Source: JBMOUD01 sp049319665
Lineage (GTDB): Bacteria; Pseudomonadota; Gammaproteobacteria; Enterobacterales; Enterobacteriaceae
Assembly: GCF_049319665.1 (NCBI RefSeq)
Contig: NZ_JBMOUD010000017.1
Span: 1 to 64,000 of the forward strand
Direction of reading: 5' to 3'
Length of the DNA stretch: 64,000 bases
Part shown: piece after piece, positions 1 through 8,094 of the stretch
Position numbering within the stretch: position 1 is the stretch's first letter
How the letters are laid out: every line of letters begins with the position of its first letter
The notes under the pieces: generated by a model
The model's input: the letters and a program-made list of their open reading frames with translations, nothing else
Database searches by the model: none
Told to the model about the DNA's origin: nothing
Program-made: the position numbers and the translations under genes

Positions 1-1014
1 CCGCCGCCAACTCCGCCGTTGACGCAACCGTGGACACCGCCGCCAACTCCGCCGTTGACGCAACCGTGGACACCGCCACCAACTCCGCCATTGACGCCAC
101 CACATACGCCGCCGTGGACACCACCGCATACGCCTCCGTGGACGCCACCACATACACCGCCGTTGACGCCGCCACATACGCCAACGCCGACTGAGACGCC
201 GACGCCAACTCGTACGCCAACGCCGACCGAGACGCCGACGCCAACGGAAACGCCGACGCCAACGGAAACGCCGACGCCAACGGAAACGCCGACGCCAACG
301 GAAACGCCAACGCCGACCGAGACGCCGACGCCAACGGAAACGCCGACGCCGACCGAGACGCCAACGCCGACCGAAACGCCGACGCCAACGGAAACACCGA
401 CGCCAACCGAGACGCCAACGCCGACCGAAACGCCAACGCCGACCGAGACACCGACGCCGACCGAAACGCCGACGCCGACCGAAACGCCGACGCCAACCGA
501 GACGCCGACGCCAACCGAGACGCCGACGCCAACCGAGACGCCAACGCCGACCGAGACGCCAACGCCGACCGAAACGCCGACGCCAACCGAGACGCCGACG
601 CCAACCGAGACGCCGACGCCGACCGAAACGCCAACGCCGACCGAAACGCCAACGCCAACGGAAACGCCGACGCCGACCGAAACGCCGACGCCGACCGAAA
701 CGCCAACGCCGACCGAAACGCCGACGCCAACGGAAACGCCGACGCCAACGGAAACGCCGACGCCAACGGAAACGCCGACGCCAACCGAAACGCCGACGCC
801 GACCGAGACGCCGACGCCGACCGAGACGCCGACGCCGACCGAGACGCCGACGCCGACCGAAACGCCGACGCCGACCGAGACGCCGACGCCAACGGAAACG
901 CCGACGCCGACCGAGACGCCGACGCCAACCGAGACGCCAACGCCGACCGAGACGCCGACGCCGACCGAACCAGAGCCAACGGGGAGTTTCACGTTCGGTT
1001 TTTATCCGAAATAA
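1..1014 (+). CDS. Thr/Pro-rich hexapeptide-repeat protein, 5' end outside window
   Basis: The frame is open from base 1 (Pro-Pro-Pro-Thr-Pro-Pro) and a TTG at 19 lies inside the repeats, so the true start is probably upstream. Residues begin as TPPW/TPPH-type tetrapeptide repeats, then become about 43 nearly perfect TPTPTE hexapeptides (one unit has Arg instead of Glu). The tail is short and different, ending GSFTFGFYPK. No globular domain or membrane segment is visible in the part seen. Such Pro/Thr arrays usually form extended, often surface-exposed linkers or stalks. The PAAR gene starts 75 bp downstream and T6SS genes follow, so it may be the C-terminal extension of a T6SS spike or effector protein, but this is inference. 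Function unknown. Confidence 0.6.
   Translation, partial: PPPTPPLTQPWTPPPTPPLTQPWTPPPTPPLTPPHTPPWTPPHTPPWTPPHTPPLTPPHTPTPTETPTPTRTPTPTETPTPTETPTPTETPTPTETPTPTETPTPTETPTPTETPTPTETPTPTETPTPTETPTPTETPTPTETPTPTETPTPTETPTPTETPTPTETPTPTETPTPTETPTPTETPTPTETPTPTETPTPTETPTPTETPTPTETPTPTETPTPTETPTPTETPTPTETPTPTETPTPTETPTPTETPTPTETPTPTETPTPTETPTPTETPTPTETPTPTETPTPTETPTPTETPTPTETPTPTETPTPTEPEPTGSFTFGFYPK
181..966 (+). repeat. 18-bp tandem minisatellite encoding TPTPTE
   Basis: About 43 consecutive 18-bp units of the form ACGCCGACGCCGACCGAG, with third-position variation (CCA/CCG, ACC/ACG, GAA/GAG). Blocks of identical neighbouring variants suggest spread by slippage or unequal crossing-over. Every variant keeps the frame and the amino acids, which argues for selection on the protein. 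The unit is a multiple of three, so copy-number change would alter length without frameshift. Confidence 0.9.
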
Positions 1015-1088
1015 CGGATTAACAGATTCGGTAATGTAGAGGGGGGTAAGCATTCCCCCTCCTTAATTTCACTATGAGAGGACGTTCT

Positions 1089-1349
1089 ATGAGAAGTGCA
1101 GCCAGATTTGGTGATTTGACTTGCCACTGTGGAATTATTATTAGTGGCTCGTGTGATGTTTTTACTAATAGCAGACCCAGTGCCGCGGTTGGCTTGAGTA
1201 TCGCGACTTGTTTAATTCATGGCATTGCCCCCGTGGTTACCGGGTCATGCTCAGTATTTATTAATAATCTCCCTGCTTCTCGGGTTCTAGATTTTACCGG
1301 ATGTGTAGGATTAATTATCACCGGATCTTGTGATGTTTTTATAGGTTAG
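1089..1349 (+). CDS. PAAR-domain T6SS spike-tip protein
   Basis: An 86-residue protein made up entirely of a PAAR fold. It starts MRSAARFGD and has internal repeats of the type GSCDVFTN, GSCSVFINN and GSCDVFIG, the usual pattern of PAAR proteins that cap the VgrG spike. I chose ATG 1089 over ATG 1074 because a GAGGA ribosome site lies 6 bases before it and the family starts at this residue. Cys and His residues (DLTCHCG, CLIHG) could bind the zinc ion known in PAAR tips. No effector extension is present, so it would act as a bare tip or with a separate effector. It is followed after 6 bp by the TagK-like gene, so an operon is likely. Confidence 0.85.
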   Translation: MRSAARFGDLTCHCGIIISGSCDVFTNSRPSAAVGLSIATCLIHGIAPVVTGSCSVFINNLPASRVLDFTGCVGLIITGSCDVFIG

Positions 1350-1355
1350 ATAATA

Positions 1356-2198
1356 ATGCAACTATTATTAACATGGCCTGATAATAAGCATACTTTCTTC
1401 TTTAATGAGAGTTACTCATTGGAAAGGCCCGCTGTATTTGATATCTCGCTTGGAGAGTTCGGCGCAGTGGCTGAAGTTGATAAGGGAAATGGGGTCTTTT
1501 TTTATTGGACCCCAATTGGGCCTGTAATATTCAATGCTTGTCGTGAGTATGTTTGTTGCGTTGATGGTATGCTTTTACATTATGGGAAAAGTCATCCATT
1601 ACACTTGTCTTCTGAGATCCAATTAGGTCATTTTAAAGTCAAAATAGCAACGGATGAACAGTCTGGTTCTCCTGTAGATGCACTACATAGTTTATTATCA
1701 TCTTCTGGTATGGAGCATGAAAGTTATTACTCATCTGAAATTGAAGATATATTATCTCATGGCGGGCACCATGAAGCAGATATCAGATATTCAAATGAGA
1801 AGGATGTCATGAGGGAGGTTGAGGGAGATGTCCTGAAAGAGCTAGCGTTTGAATATAAAAAATTTCTTATCTGGGGGGAGCAACATAGGGAATTTTTTTC
1901 TCATGAAAGACAGAAGGATAACAAACTTCCCCAGGATGATAGATATTTTGAAACGGTTAGAGACCATATGAAAGATAAAACATTGACGGAATGTATACTT
2001 GAGTCATCCTTCCTTTTCGAAAAAGTATGGGGTGAATTAGATATAATTAATTTTGATGATGATGTTCTATATGAAGATGAAAAACACGATATATTAAAAG
2101 CGCTTGCACCAGACAATATCGCAAGCAAAAATAAAAAAACAGTCCCGCCTCTAGTATTTGAGGATCTTTACAAGATAGGTCTGGATAGCCATTTTTAA
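1356..2198 (+). CDS. tagK: T6SS-associated protein, TagK-like
   Basis: A 280-residue protein. The N-terminal ~100 residues look like a beta-rich, FHA-like fold (FDISLGEFGAVAEV, then FYWTPIGPVIFNA). A charged linker follows, then a helical C-terminal region with KFLIWGEQ and a tail VFEDLYKIGLDSHF. I recognise this combination from proteins annotated as T6SS-associated TagK; this is from memory and is moderately sure. The role of TagK is not well established. No signal peptide or membrane segment is seen, so it is probably cytoplasmic. It lies between PAAR and tagJ with short gaps, and its AT-rich codon use matches its neighbours and differs from the rest of the window. Confidence 0.6.
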   Translation: MQLLLTWPDNKHTFFFNESYSLERPAVFDISLGEFGAVAEVDKGNGVFFYWTPIGPVIFNACREYVCCVDGMLLHYGKSHPLHLSSEIQLGHFKVKIATDEQSGSPVDALHSLLSSSGMEHESYYSSEIEDILSHGGHHEADIRYSNEKDVMREVEGDVLKELAFEYKKFLIWGEQHREFFSHERQKDNKLPQDDRYFETVRDHMKDKTLTECILESSFLFEKVWGELDIINFDDDVLYEDEKHDILKALAPDNIASKNKKTVPPLVFEDLYKIGLDSHF

Positions 2199-2220
2199 CT
2201 ATAATGTTTAGGATGAACAC

Positions 2221-3018
2221 ATGTTTGACTCTTTTACTTTAAATGATTTATCAGAAAAAAAATCGTTCAATGAAATTTTATCAGGTATTCTAGCTCAGGT
2301 AAAAACAAAGCCAAGTGATAGTGTTTTACGAGAATTGCTATTTAAGCTTTACTGTATCGATGGCCTTTGGGATAAGGCCTTGTTGCAATTAGATATCATG
2401 AAGTTACTAGATGATAGTCTAAAGAAACGTGCAGAGTTATATAAAAATTTAACATTCAGTGAGCTATTAAGAAACGATGTACTCTCTGGGAAAAATAAAG
2501 CCGGGGCATTGGATATTCAATTTCCAGAATGGGTGGAGACTCTACATCAAGCTAATGTTTCATTTGGGAAAAATGATCTCGATAATTCGAATGCATTACG
2601 GGATCGTGCTTTTGAACTGGCGCCTGAGAGTACGGGTAATGGCACGATAACCGGTGATTTTTCATGGATTAGTGATAGCGATGGTAGGGTTGGACCAATC
2701 TGTGAGTTTATCAGTGCTGGCGGCTATCGATGGGTTCCTTTTTCAATGATCCAATCATTTGAAGTCCCTAAACCAAAAAATTTATTAGATTTGATATGGG
2801 CTCCGGCACAGCTAAAAATAGAAAACAATATATATTACGGGTTTATTCCTTCTCGTTATCCTGTTGCAACCAATTCAGAGCAAAATATTAAATTGGGATT
2901 GGTAACAGAATGGAACGAAGTTTCAGCTGGTTTTTCTGTTGCTAATGGGCGAAAAACATTTATTACAGACAACGGCGATTATTCACTATTGGAATTAGAT
3001 CAGGTTACTATCTTTTAA
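2221..3018 (+). CDS. tagJ: T6SS accessory protein TagJ (ImpE/SciE family)
   Basis: A 265-residue protein with an N-terminal tetratricopeptide-like half (residues ~10-130: repeated helix pairs such as LRELLFKLYCIDGLWDKAL) and a C-terminal half with the ImpE signature around DFSWISDSDGRVGPICEF and YRWVPFSMIQSFEV. TagJ/ImpE proteins are known to contact the sheath protein TssB/VipA and modulate ClpV-dependent sheath recycling, but they are dispensable in some systems. The start ATG at 2221 has a GGATG motif a few bases upstream. It is followed 12 bp later by tssE, a common neighbour. No transmembrane segment. Confidence 0.8.
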   Translation: MFDSFTLNDLSEKKSFNEILSGILAQVKTKPSDSVLRELLFKLYCIDGLWDKALLQLDIMKLLDDSLKKRAELYKNLTFSELLRNDVLSGKNKAGALDIQFPEWVETLHQANVSFGKNDLDNSNALRDRAFELAPESTGNGTITGDFSWISDSDGRVGPICEFISAGGYRWVPFSMIQSFEVPKPKNLLDLIWAPAQLKIENNIYYGFIPSRYPVATNSEQNIKLGLVTEWNEVSAGFSVANGRKTFITDNGDYSLLELDQVTIF

Positions 3019-3030
3019 TGGGAATTTTCT

Positions 3031-3522
3031 ATGGAGAGAAAAAGGCAGTTTTTACCTACATTATTGGAACGTCTATTAGATGATGAGCCTAGGATTGAAA
3101 CGGAACGATTTGATAGGTTTTTTTTTGATTCAAAAAAAATGCGTGCCATTGTACAAAAGGACATTACTGAAATAATGAATAGTACTAATATTGAAGACAG
3201 GCTGGATCTTAAAAGATTCAAATTGGTCGCTAATTCAGTATTAAACTATGGCGTGGGTGCTATGATCGGAAATTATGCTAACCAGCATAATTGGGGCACG
3301 ATCGAAAAAACAATTAGAAATGCATTGCTACGTTTTGAGCCAAGAATACTTGCTGAGTCACTTATCGTATCACCATCTATTGATAGCGATCATCCATCAA
3401 GAAATGGATTGATTTTATTTGAAATAAAAGGCTTGATTTCATGGAAGCCTTATCCGATAGATTTGTGTATTAATGGTGCCTACGATGTGGAAACTGAGAA
3501 GGTTGATTTAAAGATAATATGA
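3031..3522 (+). CDS. tssE: T6SS baseplate subunit TssE (gp25-like)
   Basis: A 163-residue protein of the GPW/gp25 family. It starts with the typical FLPTLLERLLDDEPR segment, then has the conserved core SVLNYGVGAM and TIRNALLRFEPRI, and ends with a beta strand pair (LILFEIKGLISWKPYPIDLCIN). TssE is the baseplate wedge protein that links the sheath to the baseplate. The length is normal for the family. It is the last T6SS gene on this side: the next gene is an unrelated regulator, and 131 AT-rich bases separate them. The other core T6SS genes must lie left of the window. Confidence 0.88.
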   Translation: MERKRQFLPTLLERLLDDEPRIETERFDRFFFDSKKMRAIVQKDITEIMNSTNIEDRLDLKRFKLVANSVLNYGVGAMIGNYANQHNWGTIEKTIRNALLRFEPRILAESLIVSPSIDSDHPSRNGLILFEIKGLISWKPYPIDLCINGAYDVETEKVDLKII

Positions 3523-3654
3523 TGCTTTATATTTTTTTAATAAATATTAAGCTTGAAAAATAAATACCTTTAATGTTGATTATAATAATTGATATTACAT
3601 GTGTTCCATTAGGATTAACTTTAAAACCTCATAAAATATTAAAGGATTTAATTT

Positions 3655-3996
3655 ATGATAATACAACACCCAGATCAAAACAAAATTCGCCTAGAGCATG
3701 TATTGGCTGCGCTTGGCAATCCGATGAGAATGATGATAGTGAGCGTTCTTGCTGATGGTGGTGAACATACGTGTGGCTCCATACTAAAAGGGATTTCAAA
3801 ATCAACGTTGACTCATCATTGGCGAGTATTGCGAGATAGCGGCATCATCTGGCAAATACCTTCAGGACGAGAGAGCTTACTTTCGCTAAGAAGAGATGAT
3901 TTGGATATACGTTTTCCTGGTTTACTGAATGCTTTTTTACATGCTGCAGAATGTGATGAATTAACTAAAGGTGTTATTCGGCAATTTTCTGTTTAA
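3655..3996 (+). CDS. ArsR-like winged-helix regulator
   Basis: A 113-residue protein with an ArsR/SmtB-type winged helix: LGNPMRMMIVSVLADGG is the first helix pair and SKSTLTHHWRVLRDSGIIWQ is the recognition helix and start of the wing. No clear metal-binding CxC pair is visible in the recognition helix; it has LTHHW instead of the arsenic-type ELCVCDL, so it is more like the non-metal members of the family. Target genes are unknown. It lies downstream of tssE on the same strand and 294 bp before convergent genes. It could control the neighbouring T6SS unit or be unrelated. Confidence 0.75.
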   Translation: MIIQHPDQNKIRLEHVLAALGNPMRMMIVSVLADGGEHTCGSILKGISKSTLTHHWRVLRDSGIIWQIPSGRESLLSLRRDDLDIRFPGLLNAFLHAAECDELTKGVIRQFSV

Positions 3997-4092
3997 CTCA
4001 TCATGCCTAAGATATATGAGTTTGTTAATTTTATTAACTAGCGAGGGTCTGGTTAATATAAAATTATCTCCTTGTCGCCCTGTTCTTATTGA

Positions 4093-4112
4093 GGCACTCA
4101 TCGCTGAGTGCC
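4093..4112. terminator. Small hairpin in the 3997-4290 gap
   Basis: GGCACTCA and TGAGTGCC form a perfect 8-bp stem with a TCGC loop between two convergent genes (ArsR-like on +, amidohydrolase on -). There is no strong T run on either side, so termination is only plausible. Nothing else is recognised in this gap. Confidence 0.4.
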
Positions 4113-4290
4113 ATCATCTATAAAGATGCTCTATTTATTTATAACATATGGCCAACCCCTTTTATGATCGGGAATTTCTGGTGTTAATACGAGCATAGGA
4201 GTGGCATGTGCTCCATTATTTTGTCATGAATAAATAGAAAAATATTCAGCAGGGGACGTTTTTATCCGCCTCGATACTATTGAATTCGCA

Positions 4291-5430
4291 CTAAATCCCA
4301 GCAAGCTTGGCGAAGATCCTTGCACCGATCAAAATACACGCCTCATTGGTAATAAACGGATTGGAGTGCAGCGGATTACTAATACCATTGGCATGATCGC
4401 CACTACCGAGGAAGAAGAACGCTCCTGGCGTTTGTTTAATAAAGTAAGAGAAATCCTCAGAACCTACCATCGGTGGATAATCGGTTAAGATATTCTCACT
4501 GCCAAGAATACTACTGGCGGCGGTGATAACTCGATCAGTTTCGCCGTCATGATTTTCAATCGCTGGGTATCCCATCATCTCTAAGGATGTAGTAAATCCA
4601 TGGCGTTCTGTGGTTTCAATTTCAGCCATGAAATGCTCTTTCAGCGTTTTTTGTACTGCAGTATCGAAAGATCGAATCGAGCCTTCTATAACGGCTGAAC
4701 GCGCCAAAATATTTGGTGCTTCACCGGCTTTTAACATACAAGTCGAAATGAGTGCCGTTTTATTCGGATCGATATGATCGGTCACAATGGCTTTAAAGGC
4801 ATTTAACAATCTTACTGATTCTGATAACGCATCTAATCCTAGATGGGGGGCGGCGGCGTGGGAGCTTTTACCTTCAATACTGAGTTTGTATTGATCGCCA
4901 TTGGATGACATTACGCCGTGGCGTATGGCAATTTTCCCACAGTCTATTTGCGGATCATTATGCAAGCCGAATACCTGGCTAACGCCTTCAAGACACCCTT
5001 CGGCAATCATGCTTTCTGCTCCTCCGCGAAACATCTCCTCAGAGGGTTGAAATAAGAAACGGACATTGGCAGTGAGGTATCGTCTATGATCCGCCATGAT
5101 TGCAGCGGCAGTTAAGCCAATGGCCATATGCAGGTCATGACCACATAAATGAGCGGCTCCGGGATTTTGGGAACATACCACTACACCTGGCTTTTCATCG
5201 GCGGGCAGAGCATCCATATCGGCTCGGAATGCTATCGTTGGCAGCGTAGGCGAAACGTATAAATCAGCATAGAAACCGGTTTCAAAACATGGCGTAATTT
5301 TATAACCGAGTTTTTTAAATTGCAGTTGGCAGTAGTCGCTGGTGACATGTTCTTCACGGCCCAATTCAGGATGTATATGCAGGAAGCGGCGAAAGTTGAT
5401 ACCTAACTCGTTATAGTGCTGAAAATTCAT
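4291..5430 (-). CDS. M20D amidohydrolase (hippurate/aminoacyl hydrolase type)
   Basis: A 379-residue cytoplasmic metallo-amidohydrolase. The family's metal ligands are visible: DMDALP, LCGHDLHM (Cys and His), the Glu pair in FQPSEEM, the His in FGLHNDP and the His in PLHSNPF near the C terminus. Members cleave N-acyl or N-benzoyl amino acids or small peptide-like amides; the substrate here cannot be told. It is the last gene of a minus-strand unit after two membrane proteins (9-bp gap to the upstream gene), so it probably hydrolyses what they import. The unit is divergent from a LysR regulator at 6963. Length is normal. Confidence 0.85.
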   Translation of the reverse strand: MNFQHYNELGINFRRFLHIHPELGREEHVTSDYCQLQFKKLGYKITPCFETGFYADLYVSPTLPTIAFRADMDALPADEKPGVVVCSQNPGAAHLCGHDLHMAIGLTAAAIMADHRRYLTANVRFLFQPSEEMFRGGAESMIAEGCLEGVSQVFGLHNDPQIDCGKIAIRHGVMSSNGDQYKLSIEGKSSHAAAPHLGLDALSESVRLLNAFKAIVTDHIDPNKTALISTCMLKAGEAPNILARSAVIEGSIRSFDTAVQKTLKEHFMAEIETTERHGFTTSLEMMGYPAIENHDGETDRVITAASSILGSENILTDYPPMVGSEDFSYFIKQTPGAFFFLGSGDHANGISNPLHSNPFITNEACILIGARIFAKLAGI

Positions 5431-5439
5431 ATAAACCTC

Positions 5440-5916
5440 TTAAATAATACCCTGGAAATGGAGAATGCTTTCGGCGACAAAGGCCGCGCCAAAGAAAGCG
5501 GAGGTAAAGACAACAATCGAGACAATGACAATCTTCCAACTCATGGATTTCAGCTTATCCAGGCTATTTCCCACGGATAGCCCCGCAAAGGCGAGCAGCG
5601 GTGTTGTCGTGGCTAAAAAGTCGATTTTGTTGGTGAAGGCCATAAAAGGGCCGCTGATGGGCGAATAAGGAATGCTTAGCAATAGAGAAATGACCGTCGC
5701 CCAAGCAAACGCAGGAAGCGGCAATTTCGGTAGCCAAGATTTGATTTGTATCGAAAGTATTACAATGACAAAGATGATTATTGCACCAGGAATCGCCTCT
5801 ACCGGTGACATGCCTTTACCGACCCATTGAGCAATCAGTACCAGAATAATCGCCGGAATAATGATTTTTGAATTATCGAGATGTTCTTTTAATGTCATGG
5901 CGGTATGAGTTCCCAT
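5440..5916 (-). CDS. Small integral membrane protein, transporter partner
   Basis: A 158-residue, very hydrophobic protein with about four or five membrane segments (IIIPAIILVLIAQWVG, GAIIIFVIVILSI, FAWATVISLLLSI, ATTTPLLAFAGLSVG, IVIVSIVVFTSAFFGAAFV). I do not recognise a named family with certainty. It begins 4 bp after the stop of the larger membrane protein and is followed by the amidohydrolase, so the two membrane proteins probably form one two-part transporter. An internal Met at residue 7 (MTLKEHL) is an alternative start. Confidence 0.6.
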   Translation of the reverse strand: MGTHTAMTLKEHLDNSKIIIPAIILVLIAQWVGKGMSPVEAIPGAIIIFVIVILSIQIKSWLPKLPLPAFAWATVISLLLSIPYSPISGPFMAFTNKIDFLATTTPLLAFAGLSVGNSLDKLKSMSWKIVIVSIVVFTSAFFGAAFVAESILHFQGII

Positions 5917-5920
5917 TCGG

Positions 5921-6742
5921 TTATTTTTTATGTGGGAGAATGCGATAAATAAAGTTGCTCAGGGGTAAAGCAATAAATATCAATGCGTACATGCCGGTAA
6001 ATGCCGCTAACATATTGCTAGTAGCGGCAAAGGCTAATATTTGCTGGGACATCTCAGGAACGGCGGCGGCCAGAGAGGCCGAGGCGGCGGCCATCATGCT
6101 GCCCGAGCCTAATCCACAGGCCACGGCGAGAGATAATGGATGCAGACCAAGATGCAATCCCAATGGACTGATGACACCAAAGTAGATGGTACCGATGGTG
6201 CTGCCGATCAGGTAAGTGCCTAGTACTCCGGTACCTTCCGGGCTATCAATCCCATATTTTTCGCCGATGACACCAAGCGAAGGCTCGCGGGAAATACTGG
6301 AACAGGCACCAATCGCTTCGCGCTTCATGCCAAGCATTACGGCGATAGGTATGGCGATAAACACGGAAGCCAGATTACCCAATTCTTGCAAAATCAGCGC
6401 AGGCCCGGCATTGATGACTTCTTTTATATTCGGCCCGACTAAGGTGCCGTATTTGACACCGAGTGGCAGCAGAGAAATCATAACGACATTACCCGTTATT
6501 TTTATTTCCTTTTTGCCAATAAACTTACCCAGTGGTTTAATCCATTTCCCTAAGATATTGGGTGTCATTAATACGCCAATAATGACCGCATAAAGCATCG
6601 GCAAAAAACTGATACTCGTCGCACCAATTTGTAGCTTTGATTCACCAATATATTCGGAAATTATGACGATAAATAATACGCAGAGCATGACTCTGGCAAG
6701 AGAATACCTTGTATCATCCTCATCTTGTTGTACTGCTTGCAT
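5921..6742 (-). CDS. Multi-spanning membrane protein, DUF3100-like
   Basis: A 273-residue protein with roughly eight hydrophobic segments and glycine-rich stretches (VACGLGSGSMMAAASASLAAA). I associate this sequence type with the DUF3100 membrane family, from memory. AAGGAA sits 6 bases before the ATG. It heads the minus-strand unit membrane protein - small membrane protein - amidohydrolase. The arrangement suggests import of an acylated amino acid or small amide that the hydrolase then cleaves. The LysR gene at 6963 is divergent from it and is the obvious regulator. Confidence 0.65.
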   Translation of the reverse strand: MQAVQQDEDDTRYSLARVMLCVLFIVIISEYIGESKLQIGATSISFLPMLYAVIIGVLMTPNILGKWIKPLGKFIGKKEIKITGNVVMISLLPLGVKYGTLVGPNIKEVINAGPALILQELGNLASVFIAIPIAVMLGMKREAIGACSSISREPSLGVIGEKYGIDSPEGTGVLGTYLIGSTIGTIYFGVISPLGLHLGLHPLSLAVACGLGSGSMMAAASASLAAAVPEMSQQILAFAATSNMLAAFTGMYALIFIALPLSNFIYRILPHKK

Positions 6743-6856
6743 TAGACGTTCCTTGTTCGGTTATTGCGTGTTTTTCATCCTATAGGTGATTCAAAAGTCG
6801 CAGTAGACTCCATTTATTTTTTGGGGATAGTTTTTAATTATCACTACCCTTTGAAT

Positions 6857-6872
6857 ATTGATTCTCATCAAT
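6857..6872. promoter_or_regulatory. Candidate LysR-type operator
   Basis: ATTGAT and ATCAAT form an interrupted palindrome separated by TCTC, containing the T-N11-A pattern typical of LysR-family binding sites. It lies in the 220-bp region between the divergent membrane-protein/amidohydrolase unit and the LysR gene. Binding is inferred from position only. Confidence 0.45.
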
Positions 6873-6962
6873 TTATACGTAATTTATAAAAAGTTAATTT
6901 GATGAATATTATATGATTTGTTCTTTTTTAAGATTTAGATCACAAAATCGTATTTTTCATAC

Positions 6963-7895
6963 ATGATAATTATTCCCATGACATATTTACCTAAAACACA
7001 GCAACTCATCGTATTTCAGGAGGTCGTACGTTGCGGAGGAATTCGTGCCGCCGCACGTTCCTTAGGACAAACTCAGCCTTCAGTGACTAAAACAATAAGC
7101 GAGTTAGAAAAAAACTTTGGAGTGGAGTTATTAATAAGAAATAACGTAGGGATTGAGCTAACCAAGGCCGGTAAAGTTTTTCACTCTCACTCCCGAAGTA
7201 TTTTACAGGGGCTAACTCGTTCCGTCAGTGAAATGCAAAATATGGCACATAATAGTGCTATCGAGATATCCTTTGGTTTTTCATCGTTGGTCAGTTTTAC
7301 TTGTCTACCCAATATCATTAAGGATTTTAAACAGGCCTATCCAGATGCCAAACTTGCGATGCAAGAAGCACAGCTCTCCTCGTTACTGCCCGGGTTAAGA
7401 GAAGGGCGGTTAGATTTTGCTATTGGTACTGTCACTGCTGATATGCCAATAAAGGACTTCAATATCACACCGCTGTTTGAGGATAAATTTGCTTACCTTG
7501 CTGCTAAAGATCATCCACTCTCCCGTTGTGAAAGCTTACATGCATTACGCAATGCCGATTGGATCTTGCCAGAAACAGATATGGGGTATTATCACGAGCT
7601 AATGGGGTTATTTGACTCCAATGATTTCAACCCACGAAAACTGGTACGTACTGACTCAGTCGTGACAATTTATAATTTGGTCACTTATGCTGGATTTATT
7701 ACCGTATTGTCAGAATTCATGAAGAAACCGCTTGGTAGTAATGCATTAACTATTATCCCAATCAAAGCAAAACTCCCTACCGCAAGTTACGCCATTGTCA
7801 GTTATAAAAATAATCAACATAGCTCATCGGTAAAATATCTACTCGAACGGGTGAAATATTATTTTTCTTCTATAAGTGAGATTAATACTAATTAA
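6963..7895 (+). CDS. LysR-family transcriptional regulator
   Basis: A 310-residue LysR protein. The N-terminal helix-turn-helix is QLIVFQEVVRCGGIRAAARS followed by SLGQTQPSVTKTISELEKNFG, and the C-terminal two-lobe effector domain runs from residue ~95 (IEISFGFSSLVSF). ATG 6978 is an alternative start; neither ATG has a strong ribosome site. It is divergent from the amidohydrolase/transporter unit, the classic arrangement for a regulator responding to that pathway's substrate. The layout resembles that of AbgR with the abg genes. Confidence 0.85.
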   Translation: MIIIPMTYLPKTQQLIVFQEVVRCGGIRAAARSLGQTQPSVTKTISELEKNFGVELLIRNNVGIELTKAGKVFHSHSRSILQGLTRSVSEMQNMAHNSAIEISFGFSSLVSFTCLPNIIKDFKQAYPDAKLAMQEAQLSSLLPGLREGRLDFAIGTVTADMPIKDFNITPLFEDKFAYLAAKDHPLSRCESLHALRNADWILPETDMGYYHELMGLFDSNDFNPRKLVRTDSVVTIYNLVTYAGFITVLSEFMKKPLGSNALTIIPIKAKLPTASYAIVSYKNNQHSSSVKYLLERVKYYFSSISEINTN

Positions 7896-8013
7896 TAACC
7901 TATTGGAGTTATTTTTCATTATCTTTTTCTTAGTAATAAATTGCTAAATACAGCATAAGCACAAACTTTACTTACGATTATTACTCTGCTTATTATCCCC
8001 TTTATCTAGAGTC

Positions 8014-8072
8014 AACGCTTACCCCATTTTTCTAAATTTCGTAATGACTTAGCGCATTACGGAATAAGCGTT
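8014..8072 (+). promoter_or_regulatory. Nested inverted repeats upstream of the sfnB operon
   Basis: AACGCTTA (8014-8021) pairs with TAAGCGTT (8065-8072), and inside it CGTAATG (8040-8046) pairs with CATTACG (8055-8061). The nested structure ends 22 bases before the first sfnB ATG. It could be an operator or a leader RNA hairpin. No known regulator consensus is recognised. Confidence 0.45.
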
Positions 8073-8094
8073 GCTGTTTAATTAAGGCGATGAA

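Noticed and set aside
181..966. 18-bp repeats considered as a CRISPR array
   Set aside because: There are no unique spacers; the units are contiguous and coding.
3573..3755. 60-codon frame between tssE and the ArsR-like gene
   Set aside because: Overlaps the well-supported ArsR-like gene in another frame and shows no family features.
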